A stretch of 53,113 nucleotides of DNA from Pseudomonadota bacterium (GTDB lineage: Bacteria; Chloroflexota; UBA5177; JAJPKF01). The notes below the pieces were generated by a model, which saw nothing but the letters and a program-made list of their open reading frames with translations, was not told the DNA's origin and did not search any database. This document shows positions 32,133-40,558 of this stretch, in pieces. Location of the stretch: NCBI GenBank assembly GCA_021323865.1, contig JAJPKF010000027.1, positions 1-53,113 on the forward strand, given 5' to 3'. Positions within the stretch are counted from its first letter, which is position 1; each line of letters starts with the position of its first letter. A program made the translations under genes and the position numbers.

Positions 32133-34616
32133 ATGAAGCCACATGGCGGCTCGCGCGGACGCGTTGCCATCGTTCGCCATGGAACCTATCCGGAACAGCC
32201 TCACCTGTTGCGCGATGTCCGAGCGCTTCAGTCGGCAGGCTTCCACGTCACGGTTGTGTGCGACTCCCAGCCGGGACTGACCCACTACGAGCAACTGGAT
32301 GGTGTGACCGTCGTACGCGTCCCTCTGCAGCACAAGCGCGGAGGCATCGTCAGGTACCTCTTCGAGTACGCGGCAATGCCGGTCCTCTCTGGTCTGGCCC
32401 TGGCGGTTCTTTCGCTTATGCAACGATACGACTACGTGGAAGTGGACACCATGCCGGATTGGCTGGTGGTATCTGCCCTGGTGCCTCGTCTGCTCGGCGC
32501 CAAAGTCATCCTCTACATGTTCGAGAACATGTCGGAGCTCTTGGCAAGTGATCGCGGGCTGACCCATACCCATCCCGTCGTCCGCCTCCTCGATGGCATC
32601 GAGCTCATCTGCGCGCGCTGGGCCGACCGCGTGCTCACTCCCTATGAGAAGGCTCGGCGGCGGCTTGTTCAGAAAGGCATCGCCCCGGAGAAGGTCTTGT
32701 TCATCCCCAACGGGCCGGACGAGGATATCTTCCTTCGCAACGTCGACGGTGCGACCCAAACTGGAGGCGGCAGCGGTTTCCGTCTTGTCACCCACGGCTC
32801 ACTCTTGGAGCGATACGGGATACAGACGCTTCTTGAGGCCATGGCCATCGCGGCGCCTTCGGTTCCCGATCTGACCCTCGATGTCATCGGTTCGGGCGAA
32901 TTCGAGCCTGCGCTTCGCGCGCTTGCTCAGAAGCTGGGCCTCTCCGACTCGGTTCACTTCATCGGGCCGGTTGCCTTTGAGGAGATGGCCGGCCATCTGC
33001 TGAAGGCCGATGTTGGGGTCGTGCCCTACTGGCTCGACGGCATGCCCAACAAGCTGATGGAGTATCTGCTGCTTCGGATACCCGCTGTGGTCTCAGACTT
33101 CCCCACCGTTCGGGAGTACCTGGACGACGAAGCCATCCGTTATGTTCCGGCGCGCCATGCGCAGGCGCTGGCCGGGGCGATAACCGACCTGTACCGTAAT
33201 CCCGCTCAGCGTGAGCGTCAGGCTGAGGCCGCTTTCCGTCAGTACACGGAACGACTGGCATGGCGGACCGGCAGGCTGGAGTACCTCGCGGTCTATGACG
33301 CGTCTCCCCGGCAGGGCGGCGATGTGGACACTTCCGGCGACGGTCCAAGCTCGACCAGCTGGCTCTCCTTCGTGCTCCGGCAGTCTCGGGGGCCGAGGAA
33401 CGCCATGCACCGATTGCCGACCATCATCAGTCGATTTGGCGTCTCTGCAGGAAAGAGCCGAAGGCAGCTGGAGCGCCTGACGTCAATACTCGATCGCCAT
33501 GGCGTGCGGGCGACGCTGCCTGTGACGGCGGTAACGGCTCGACGGAACCCGGAGGTCCTTCACTGGCTGCGAGACCGCGGTGTCGAGATCGCCGCCCATG
33601 GCTTTGTTCACAACGACTTTAGCGCCGTTACCAGTCGCCGGCAGTGGGAGGACGTCTTCCGGGCGCGCGACGAGCTGGCGGCTCTCGGGCTCCCGGTCCG
33701 CGGCTGGCGATGCCCCTACTCGCGCTGGAATGCCGATACGCTCCTGGCCCTCAAAGCGTCCGGATTCGACTACGATGCGACACCCGTCTACGCCTGGCCC
33801 GCATTTGACGCGGAAGGCATCGAGATGACACCGGCGGAGCGAGCGGACTACGAAAGGGTGTGCTCCCTGTTTGGCGTCCGGGATGCAAGCAGAAGCGCGG
33901 TTCTGCCCCAAGAGATAGACGGCCTGGTACAGATTCCCATGTCCATTCCCCAGGATGAAGACATGGTCGACCGGCTCGGCTTGAGTCAGGACCAGATGAC
34001 ACGGGTCTGGCTGCGTGTGCTCCATGACAGTCGAGAGCTGCGAGAGCTGTTCGTCATCTGTCTCCATCCTGAGCGCGTGGAGATCTGCTCGGAAGCGCTC
34101 GATGCAACGCTTCGAGAAGCGACAAGCCTGAGCGACGTCTGGGTGCCGACACTGGGAGAGATATCGGACTGGTGGCGTGCCCGGTCACAAGCAACAATCG
34201 AGGTCAGCCCCAACGGCGGCAATGGAAGCTGGCAGGTCAGGGTTGCGGCTCTGGCATCCGCCTCCCTTATGTTGGGCGACCGGAAGCTTCCCACCTCTGG
34301 GCGGGTGACGATTGAAGCCACCGAGAAGCCGGTGGTCACATTCGGCCCACAATGGCCCCAAGAGGCCCTTGATCGGGTCCGCGGAGCCGGGTACATCGTC
34401 GAACGGGACAGCGACGGCCGGGGAGTAGACCCCGCGACGTTCGCCTCACCTAACGACGATCCGGGGACGATCATTCGCATGCTCAACCAACACCAGGACC
34501 GGCTGCTGCGACTGCAGCCGTGGCCGTCGGGTTATCGCAGCTGCCTTGCCGTCAGTGGCGACATCGACGCGCTCACGCTCTTTGATTTCGCCATGCGGCT
34601 CAAGGAGTTCTCGTGA
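32133..34616 (+). CDS. Fusion: GT4-type glycosyltransferase + polysaccharide-deacetylase-like domain
   Basis: 827 residues. Residues ~8-390 are a GT-B glycosyltransferase (HLLRDVRALQSAGFHVTVVC, FIPNGPDEDIF, LDGMPNKLMEYLLLRIPAVVS). Residues ~405-690 resemble a NodB-type deacetylase: VEIAAHGFVHNDF gives the metal HxxxH (H489, H493), and GWRCPYSRW resembles the RxPY motif. The expected TFDD motif is not at the start of that domain; instead SGDIDALTLFDF occurs at the extreme C-terminus (~807), suggesting a permuted order. A ~100-residue segment between has no known match. It probably adds and de-N-acetylates a sugar. The stop overlaps the ATP-grasp gene. Confidence 0.8.
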   Translation: MKPHGGSRGRVAIVRHGTYPEQPHLLRDVRALQSAGFHVTVVCDSQPGLTHYEQLDGVTVVRVPLQHKRGGIVRYLFEYAAMPVLSGLALAVLSLMQRYDYVEVDTMPDWLVVSALVPRLLGAKVILYMFENMSELLASDRGLTHTHPVVRLLDGIELICARWADRVLTPYEKARRRLVQKGIAPEKVLFIPNGPDEDIFLRNVDGATQTGGGSGFRLVTHGSLLERYGIQTLLEAMAIAAPSVPDLTLDVIGSGEFEPALRALAQKLGLSDSVHFIGPVAFEEMAGHLLKADVGVVPYWLDGMPNKLMEYLLLRIPAVVSDFPTVREYLDDEAIRYVPARHAQALAGAITDLYRNPAQRERQAEAAFRQYTERLAWRTGRLEYLAVYDASPRQGGDVDTSGDGPSSTSWLSFVLRQSRGPRNAMHRLPTIISRFGVSAGKSRRQLERLTSILDRHGVRATLPVTAVTARRNPEVLHWLRDRGVEIAAHGFVHNDFSAVTSRRQWEDVFRARDELAALGLPVRGWRCPYSRWNADTLLALKASGFDYDATPVYAWPAFDAEGIEMTPAERADYERVCSLFGVRDASRSAVLPQEIDGLVQIPMSIPQDEDMVDRLGLSQDQMTRVWLRVLHDSRELRELFVICLHPERVEICSEALDATLREATSLSDVWVPTLGEISDWWRARSQATIEVSPNGGNGSWQVRVAALASASLMLGDRKLPTSGRVTIEATEKPVVTFGPQWPQEALDRVRGAGYIVERDSDGRGVDPATFASPNDDPGTIIRMLNQHQDRLLRLQPWPSGYRSCLAVSGDIDALTLFDFAMRLKEFS

Positions 34617-35659
34617 TGTCGCTCAAAACGCCGACCGTGGTCATCACCGGATCGGGCACGGTGACCTGTCAGTCGGTGATCAAGGCACTGCGCATCCAGA
34701 ACGAGCTCCCGGTGCGCATCGTCACAGTGGACGCTTCCGACAACGTGGCAGGCCGCTACTTCAGTGATGCCTTCCACACCGTCCCCGCGGCCTCTGACCC
34801 CGAATTCGTGCCCACACTGCTGGATATTTGTCGACGGTATGAAGCCCGCTTGCTGGTTCCCATCGTGGACTACGAGTTCAGGCCCTTGAGTCTGGCGATC
34901 GAGCAGTTCCGGCAGACCGGCTGTCTGGTCGCGATCTCGCCGCCCGAGACCATCCGCCGGGCCAACGACAAACTCGAGACAGATCGTTTCTTCCGGCAAT
35001 ACGGATTCCCGACAGCCCGAACCTGGAGTGCCGATTCCGCTCGGGAGGAATCGGCAGAACTGCCCTACCCGGTGTTCCTCAAGCCGGCAATCGACGGCAG
35101 GTCAAGCCTGGACTGTCACGTTGTCAGCTCGCGTGAGGAGCTAGTGGGGCTGTTGGAGCGCCTCCCCAACAGCATGGTGCAGCAAATGATCACCGGCTGC
35201 GAGTATACGGCCGACGTACTTGCCGATTGGAACAGCAGCGTTATCGGCGTCGTCATCCGAGAGCGTATCGAGACGAAGGGCGGTGTCTCCTACAAGGGCC
35301 GCACGGTCGCCGATCCGGAGATGGAAGCACATGTCGTTCGCATGGTCCCGCTGCTCGGCCTCCATGGCCCCGCCAACATCCAGGCATTTCGACGGGGCGA
35401 CGAGCTGTTCTTCAATGAGATCAATCCCCGCTTCTCGGGTGCGCTCGCCCTGTCCCTGGCTGCCGGCTTCAACAGTCCCCTTCAGCTTCTCAAGCTGGCT
35501 CTGGGGCTGCCGGTCCAGACTGTCCTGGGCCAAACCGAGATCGGCCTGACTATGTTGCGCTATTGGGACGAGGTGTTCGTGGACGAGGCCGGAGAGGCAA
35601 CTCTCCCCAGCTACAATCTGGCCCCACCAGCCGCCCTCCTCGCGGAGCTGGCTTCGTGA
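34613..35659 (+). CDS. ATP-grasp ligase-like protein
   Basis: 348 residues (GTG at 34613; the ATG at 34616 is equally possible, both served by AAGGAG at 34601-34606). N-terminal pre-ATP-grasp Rossmann domain (VVITGSGTVTCQSVIKAL), then ATP-grasp: RANDKLETDRFFRQYGFPTART, YPVFLKPAIDGRSSLDCHVV and FNEINPRFSGALALSLAAG with the Asn/Glu metal residues. Architecture resembles the carbamoyl-phosphate-synthase-like/PylC-type ligases that couple a carboxylate to an amine or thiol. In this locus it may attach an amino acid or similar group to the sugar. Overlaps both neighbours. Confidence 0.83.
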   Translation: MMSLKTPTVVITGSGTVTCQSVIKALRIQNELPVRIVTVDASDNVAGRYFSDAFHTVPAASDPEFVPTLLDICRRYEARLLVPIVDYEFRPLSLAIEQFRQTGCLVAISPPETIRRANDKLETDRFFRQYGFPTARTWSADSAREESAELPYPVFLKPAIDGRSSLDCHVVSSREELVGLLERLPNSMVQQMITGCEYTADVLADWNSSVIGVVIRERIETKGGVSYKGRTVADPEMEAHVVRMVPLLGLHGPANIQAFRRGDELFFNEINPRFSGALALSLAAGFNSPLQLLKLALGLPVQTVLGQTEIGLTMLRYWDEVFVDEAGEATLPSYNLAPPAALLAELAS

Positions 35660-36249
35660 GCACCGCGCTCGAGGCTCACGTCTTCTCGAGTGGAGCTCTC
35701 CACGACGCGCTCCGCGACAAGCGCCTGCTCGTCCTGGACTACGACGGCACTCTGGCGCATCTCGACATTGATTGGCAGGCCGTTCGAAAGGACCTCTCCA
35801 CCACGGCCGCTGAATTCAACTTCATCAGCACCTTCCGGCCTTTGTGGCCCGAGATGGCCCGGTTCCGAGCCACCAAGGGCTCAGGGCCCCTTGGCGTTCT
35901 CCTGCAAGTCCTGAGCTCTCATGAGCGCAGGGGGCTCGAACGGCAGCGCCCGCGTCAGGAGATGGTGGAGGTGGTCAGGTCGACGCTCGACCGCCGGAGT
36001 CCGCAGCTGGCCGTCTTCTCATCCAATCTGCACGCCACCGTCTCGCAGGGGCTTGCGCGGCTCGGACTGGCCCAGATCAGTCAAATCGTGGGGGCCGACG
36101 ACGTTGACCGGTGGAAGCCCGATCCTCAGGGGCTGATTCGGTTGGTGCGGAGAACCAGGGTTGCTCCCGAGGATGCCCTCTTCGTGGGGGATAGTGAGGG
36201 CGACGAGCGGGCCGCCACGCTGGCCGGCGTGGACTTCATGTGGGCCTGA
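35656..36249 (+). CDS. HAD-superfamily phosphatase
   Basis: 197 residues from the GTG at 35656, chosen because it overlaps the ATP-grasp stop and precedes the catalytic motif. LLVLDYDGTLAH (motif I, nucleophile Asp), AVFSSN (motif II), a Lys in DRWKPDPQG (motif III) and FVGDSEGDERAA (motif IV) are all intact. It is of the phosphoglycolate/beta-phosphoglucomutase-like subclass. Likely substrate: a sugar phosphate or the product of the ATP-grasp partner; this is inference from overlap. Confidence 0.87.
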   Translation: MSTALEAHVFSSGALHDALRDKRLLVLDYDGTLAHLDIDWQAVRKDLSTTAAEFNFISTFRPLWPEMARFRATKGSGPLGVLLQVLSSHERRGLERQRPRQEMVEVVRSTLDRRSPQLAVFSSNLHATVSQGLARLGLAQISQIVGADDVDRWKPDPQGLIRLVRRTRVAPEDALFVGDSEGDERAATLAGVDFMWA

Positions 36250-36264
36250 CGACGAGGGTATAGG

Positions 36265-36984
36265 GTGTACGGAGACAAACCGAAGATCCTCGTGGTCGAG
36301 GACGACCTCGAGTTGACCGCCCTCCTGCATTTCGCCCTCGGCCGACACGGATACGCGGTCAACACCGCGGTGAACGGTGAAGAGGGGATGCGGCTCTGGC
36401 GGCAGTATGACCCCGACCTGGTCCTGATTGACGTCAATCTACCCCGCTTGAGCGGCTTCGAGCTGGCACGCCGAGCCAGAACGGAGTTCAGCACGCCGTT
36501 CGTCATCCTCTCGGCACGCGCCTCTGAACAGGACATCCTCGACGGCTTCGACCTGGGAGCCGATGATTATGTCACGAAGCCCTTCAGCATGCAGCAGCTG
36601 CTCGCACGAATACGAGCGGTGCTTCGCCGGCAGGACATGTACCGAGATCCGGTCGACGACCCGGTGATTCGCAGCTCGAACCTCACCTTCGATACCCGGC
36701 GACAGCTCATCCGGCTTGGAAATCGCGAGGTTCGCCTAACCCCCATCGAATCACGGATCATGCGGCTGCTCATGGAGCGCAGAAATGCGGTGGTCGAGAC
36801 GCATACCATCATCGACGAAATCTGGGGTTACACCACCGACAATATTTCCTCCCTCCTGAAGACCCACATCCACAATCTCCGGCGCAAGCTCGAGTCAGAC
36901 CCGGCCAACCCGGAGCTGATCAAGACCATACCGGGCGTGGGCTATAGCCTCGAAATTCCACGTGTCGAGGAGGTCGCCGGCTAG
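36265..36984 (+). CDS. OmpR/PhoB-family response regulator
   Basis: 239 residues from the GTG at 36265. Receiver domain with acidic pocket VVEDDLE (about 11-16), phospho-acceptor D56 (VLIDVNLP), K105 in VTKPF, and a C-terminal winged helix (about 130-230: LTPIESRIMRLLMERRNAVV, then IHNLRRKLE and GVGYSLEIP). No histidine kinase is adjacent, so it is an orphan in this window. It closes the polysaccharide arm and may control it. OmpR-family proteins bind 11-bp direct repeats, so the array at 3219 is a candidate target, though that link is speculative. Confidence 0.93.
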   Translation: MYGDKPKILVVEDDLELTALLHFALGRHGYAVNTAVNGEEGMRLWRQYDPDLVLIDVNLPRLSGFELARRARTEFSTPFVILSARASEQDILDGFDLGADDYVTKPFSMQQLLARIRAVLRRQDMYRDPVDDPVIRSSNLTFDTRRQLIRLGNREVRLTPIESRIMRLLMERRNAVVETHTIIDEIWGYTTDNISSLLKTHIHNLRRKLESDPANPELIKTIPGVGYSLEIPRVEEVAG

Positions 36985-37259
36985 CCAAGCGCGGTGATCT
37001 CGGGGCCGAGCCAGGGGACGATGCGGCCCGGTGCCCTCGCCGGTTGGAGGCTCCTGCGACGTTTGGGGTGCCTGACACCGGCAGGCGCCCGAGGCAGACG
37101 ACTGCTGTTCCCTTCGGCATTCGCTCCCATCCCGTGGACCCGATATGAGGGAGCGGCACTCGAGGGTCAATCCTGTTGACGGTTATGCTGTAGGACTCAC
37201 CCGTCTTTCAGAGTGAGCAATGCGAGTCTATAAGGAACACCAATGAAGGAGCAGCACCA
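36985..37259. other. Intergenic region upstream of a secreted-protein gene
   Basis: 275 bases. No gene. A weak hairpin GCCTG...CAGGC (near 37072-37086) could end the response-regulator transcript. TTGACG near 37176 followed by TATGCT is promoter-like but badly spaced, and TATAAGG near 37230 is another candidate -10. GAAGGAG (37245-37251) is the ribosome site of the next gene, inside a 13-base match to the leader at 3355. Confidence 0.35.
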
Positions 37260-38153
37260 GTGAAATCCCTCCGCCCGATCGCCCTCGTCATCACCGCCCT
37301 CGTGGGCGTCCTGTCAATCTCAGTAGCGCTCGCGCGAAGCAACACACCCGGCCATGTGAGCGCTGCCGGCCGGCCTGCCGCGCTTCCGCTGAGGCATGGA
37401 GTCTTCCTGGCGCCCGGTCAAGTCAGAAAGTCGGCAACCAACGGTCTCTTGGACTGCGATATGGCCATCTACGTCAGCGACGGCTCGACATTCACCTCCC
37501 TTGCAGCCGAGGGTCACCTGCTTCTAAAGCATGCGAAGGGCAAGCCGGCCGGCACCTATTCCGGCAAGTTCGTCGACAATCTGGCCGGAGCCAAGGCCTT
37601 CAGAGCCAGTGGCACGTCCATCTCCGACAGCGCTCTCAACGGCCACTATGTGGTCAACACCGGCAACGGGAAGTTCAGGTTTAGCATCGGCACAAAATTC
37701 CGCAGCAAGGTGCCTAAAACCTATGGCGCCGGCGCGGTCATCGGCACCATCCTCTACGGCGCGCCCTCCTACACCCTTCACGCTCCGCTCACCGTCAACA
37801 TGGCCAGCTTCACCATCGGGGGCTTCATGAGGCCGGTGACCGGTACACTTACGCTGACGACGGATGCCCTCGGCTACATCGTCCCCTACAACGCCAAGCA
37901 GAAGACCAACAGCAGCCTTGCCTACACGCAGAACGGCAAGCTCGGCCAGGCGCCCATCAAGTCCTTGGGCCGCTATTATCCGCCGGACGGTGCCGGAGAT
38001 GGCTCCCTGACGTTCGTCGTACGCATTGGCAACTGGACCGTTCACGTCGTCGACGCTCTCGAGGACACGAGCGGCCAGAAGACCATTTCGGGCGACGCGA
38101 TCGCCGACTCCAAGTCCGGCCTGATCAGCCAGGCGTCGTTCACGGCGAACTAA
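37260..38153 (+). CDS. Secreted protein of unknown function
   Basis: 297 residues from the GTG at 37260. A signal peptide (KSLRPIALVITALVGVLSISVALA, cleavage near residue 26) is followed by a polar, Gly/Ser/Thr-rich, beta-type sequence without recognised domains and with one Cys (LLDCDMAIYV). Phrases such as GDGSLTFVVRIGNWTVHVVDALED suggest a beta-sandwich. It is flanked by its own ribosome site and a terminator, so it is probably a single-gene unit. Its leader shares a 13-mer with the secreted-protein gene at 3372, although the proteins are not obviously related. Confidence 0.75.
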   Translation: MKSLRPIALVITALVGVLSISVALARSNTPGHVSAAGRPAALPLRHGVFLAPGQVRKSATNGLLDCDMAIYVSDGSTFTSLAAEGHLLLKHAKGKPAGTYSGKFVDNLAGAKAFRASGTSISDSALNGHYVVNTGNGKFRFSIGTKFRSKVPKTYGAGAVIGTILYGAPSYTLHAPLTVNMASFTIGGFMRPVTGTLTLTTDALGYIVPYNAKQKTNSSLAYTQNGKLGQAPIKSLGRYYPPDGAGDGSLTFVVRIGNWTVHVVDALEDTSGQKTISGDAIADSKSGLISQASFTAN

Positions 38154-38171
38154 CACCGGCATCAGAACCGC

Positions 38172-38206
38172 GGGCGGGCGCCAAGCAAATCGCACGGCGC
38201 TCGCCC
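38172..38206 (+). terminator. GC-rich hairpin after the secreted-protein gene
   Basis: GGGCGGGCGCC (38172-38182) pairs with GGCGCTCGCCC (38196-38206), an 11-bp stem with one G-U pair and a 13-base loop, starting 19 bases after the stop. It lacks a following T-run. The rest of the gap to 38419 shows no gene or other structure I trust. Confidence 0.5.
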
Positions 38207-38419
38207 CTCACTGCAGGAGTCCGGTATCACCTAGAGGACAGCGTGCCCTTGATGTCGGTCCCTGAGTTCCGAGCCCGCGCGCCATCCATTGTGCTGGTGA
38301 GACAGCCGGCGTACGTGCCTTTCCGGCCCCCCTCCAATTGGCTCTCCGTGGGATGCCTTCACGTCCTTTCAGCTTTGAACGGCTAACCTTGAAACGGACG
38401 AAGCTGTCGGAGAGACATA

Positions 38420-39088
38420 TTGAAACTGCTTCTCACTTCCGCCGGCATCAAGAACCCGACCATCCACAATGTCCTGGTTGACCTGCTGGGCAAACCCATC
38501 GCCGACTCCAGTGCCCTCTGTATTCCAACCGCGACGTACGGCCACCCGATGGCCGGTCCCGGCGCTGCTTGGCGGTTCATCAGCGGAAGGGAACCCCGCT
38601 GCCCGATGGTCGAGCTGGGTTGGAAGTCTGTGGGAGTGCTGGAGCTAACCGCGCTTCCAAGCATCGACGACCAGCTCTGGGTCCCGCTGGTTCGTGACAC
38701 CGACGTTCTACTCGTGAATGGGGGGGATGCACTATACCTCTGCCACTGGATCCGAGAGTCAGGGCTGGCAAACCTCCTCCCTTCGTTGGCGGAAACGGTC
38801 TGGGTGGGACTGAGCGGTGGCAGCATGGTGATGACGCCCAGAATCGGGGATGAGTTCATGAACTGGAAGCCGGCCAACGGCAGTGATGAGGCGCTCGGGG
38901 TCGTCGATTTCGCCATATTTCCGCACGTGGATCACGAGGCCATGCCGAACAACTCCATGGCCAACGCGCAACGATGGGCCGATAAACTGCCGGTGCCGGG
39001 ATATGCCATCGACGACGAGACCGCCATAAGGGTGAGCGATGGCACCGTCGAAGTCGTCTCGGAGGGCCATTGGAAACGATTTCCCTGA
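38420..39088 (+). CDS. Peptidase S51-like (class I glutamine amidotransferase fold) protein
   Basis: 222 residues from the TTG at 38420 (GGAGAG 5 bases upstream). It has the dipeptidase E/cyanophycinase fold marks: MKLLLTSAGI start, DTDVLLVNGGDALYL and the nucleophile elbow VGLSGGSMVM, where the catalytic Ser lies in the G-x-S-G-G-S motif, with PHVDHE supplying His. Dipeptidase E hydrolyses Asp-X dipeptides; the specificity here is unknown. Cytoplasmic, no signal peptide. Monocistronic as far as can be seen. Confidence 0.83.
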   Translation: MKLLLTSAGIKNPTIHNVLVDLLGKPIADSSALCIPTATYGHPMAGPGAAWRFISGREPRCPMVELGWKSVGVLELTALPSIDDQLWVPLVRDTDVLLVNGGDALYLCHWIRESGLANLLPSLAETVWVGLSGGSMVMTPRIGDEFMNWKPANGSDEALGVVDFAIFPHVDHEAMPNNSMANAQRWADKLPVPGYAIDDETAIRVSDGTVEVVSEGHWKRFP

Positions 39089-39208
39089 GATCGGGCGCTT
39101 GTTGTGCCGATCCTCCCAGTCCGACCCTCTGGCCCGCTGAACGAACGACTTGGCACAAGGAATCCAGCCAGTTGGGACTGCGAGGCTGGACGCCCAGGGC
39201 AGAAGCAC

Positions 39209-39895
39209 ATGGCTAACGAGCTCAAGGTAGCGCTGGAGGTCGGGCCAAGGAAGAAGAGGGTCGTGGCCGTGGCACCCGATTGGCCTGGACTGGAGCGTGG
39301 TGCGAAGACGGGCGAAGCAGCTATCGAGCGGTTGGAATCCTACATGCCCCGCTACGGCAAGGTGGCGAACCTTGCCGGCATGGATGCGGAATTCGCGGCT
39401 ATCGCCGGCATCGACGTCGTCGAGGAGTACGAAGGTACTGGTTCAACCGACTTCTGGGGCATCTCCTTCGCGTTCTCGAGCGTCGATCGCGCGCCGGTCT
39501 CCAATGAGGAGCTGGAGCGTGAGCTGACTCTGATGCAGGCGTGCTGGCAGTTCTTCGACGACGTCCGTTCGCGAGTGTCGGCCGAGATGCGGAAGGGGCC
39601 TCGAGGCGGAGGACGCACTCGTGATCAGATTGCTCTGCATGTGCTCGCGACTGAGCAGGAGTGGGCGAACAAGCTAGGCGTTGGCACCAAGCAGGGCGCC
39701 AGAGTCACGGACGAGGATGGGCTCAAGGCGTTTCGAGAAACCTACTGCTCGACGATTCGGACGTTCCATTCGGAAGGCAAGATGGCCCGAACCTGGCCGC
39801 TGCGGTATCTCATTCGCCACATCGCCTATCACGTGATGGACCACGCGTGGGAGATGGAAGACAAAGACCTGAGCGGTGAGGCACAGAGCGCTTAG
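39209..39895 (+). CDS. DinB-like helical protein
   Basis: 228 residues from the ATG at 39209; longer in-frame starts lack sense before this point. The first ~100 residues form an alpha/beta segment (VVAVAPDWPGLERGAKTGEAAIERLESYMPRY); the rest is helical with His residues spaced as in DinB/YfiT metal-binding bundles (ALHVLATEQEWANKLG; RYLIRHIAYHVMDHAWEMEDK). Such proteins often bind Zn or Ni and act as thiol-dependent transferases, but the function of this one is not predictable. Assignment to the DinB-like fold is by pattern only. Confidence 0.68.
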   Translation: MANELKVALEVGPRKKRVVAVAPDWPGLERGAKTGEAAIERLESYMPRYGKVANLAGMDAEFAAIAGIDVVEEYEGTGSTDFWGISFAFSSVDRAPVSNEELERELTLMQACWQFFDDVRSRVSAEMRKGPRGGGRTRDQIALHVLATEQEWANKLGVGTKQGARVTDEDGLKAFRETYCSTIRTFHSEGKMARTWPLRYLIRHIAYHVMDHAWEMEDKDLSGEAQSA

Positions 39896-40036
39896 ACGCC
39901 GCGGACGATCTCAGACGGCGCCCTGAAACAACTCATGGTGGGCGAGGTCGTCATCAAGCGACCGCGGAACCTCTTTCCGTGAGTGGCCCTCGCTCCGCTT
40001 CGCCACCTCTGTTCCCGGACCGCGAAGGCCGGAATG

Positions 40037-40354
40037 CTAAGCCTCGGCGGCCGTCTCGGTAATGGCGATGAGCGCCTGAAGCCCGTCCGTCAGTGCCTCA
40101 CGCGCGTCGGCCCAGGTTTCCTCGTCAGCCACGGTGGTGCCATTGATGTAGACGCTGGTCCGCAAGAGCGCTCGCCACGCGGCATCGCCTGGGTAGCCCG
40201 CATCGTAGGCGACCTCCCGCGCTTCGCGCAGAATATCGCGCATCTCGACACTGTCGGCCGCCGTGGCCGGCTCCCCGGGCCGGAGCCGTTCGACAATCCG
40301 CAGTGCCTGTCTGGTGAGCTCGGCCAGGCGTCTGCGGGATTCCGTGGTGTTCAT
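40037..40354 (-). CDS. Small helical protein of unknown function
   Basis: 105 residues, all-helical and acidic (RRLAELTRQALRIVERLRPGE; VEMRDILREAREVAYDAG), no Cys, no membrane segment and no family I recognise. The ATG at 40354 lies just after a TAGATT that could be a -10, so the message may be nearly leaderless. Divergent from the deoC gene. Coding status is supported by codon bias and a clean start region, but is not certain. Confidence 0.55.
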   Translation of the reverse strand: MNTTESRRRLAELTRQALRIVERLRPGEPATAADSVEMRDILREAREVAYDAGYPGDAAWRALLRTSVYINGTTVADEETWADAREALTDGLQALIAITETAAEA

Positions 40355-40358
40355 GATT

Positions 40359-40370
40359 TAGATCAATCTA
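40359..40370. promoter_or_regulatory. Palindrome TAGATCAATCTA overlapping a candidate -10
   Basis: TAGAT and ATCTA flank CA, a perfect 5+2+5 palindrome 5 bases before the small leftward gene (start 40354) and overlapping its TAGATT -10 candidate. Could be an operator for that gene. Twelve bases is short enough to be chance, hence the low confidence. Confidence 0.3.
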
Positions 40371-40418
40371 GCACTGAACTTCCGGCTCTTCCACAGGACC
40401 TGTGAGGTAAAACCAACC

Positions 40419-40424
40419 TATAAT
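40419..40424 (+). promoter_or_regulatory. Perfect TATAAT -10 upstream of deoC
   Basis: TATAAT (40419-40424) on the deoC strand, without a good -35 at 16-18 bases. If used, transcription would begin near 40431, downstream of the ATG at 40427, so that ATG could not be the deoC start. This supports the start at 40559. Confidence 0.4.
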
Positions 40425-40558
40425 TCATGGCTGTATGTGGCAGAAAGGGGGCCACGCGCAGGACCTTGGCCACCACCTCAGTTTCGGTCTCCGGCGATCG
40501 ACTGCCTGAGCCCAGCCCACACCCTCAGACGCCTACTGCCGGGGCCTACAACCCGGGC

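Noticed and set aside
40427..40558. N-terminal 44-codon extension of deoC from the ATG at 40427
   Set aside because: The segment is Ser/Pro/Thr-rich without DERA homology, and a TATAAT directly before it would start transcription inside it.
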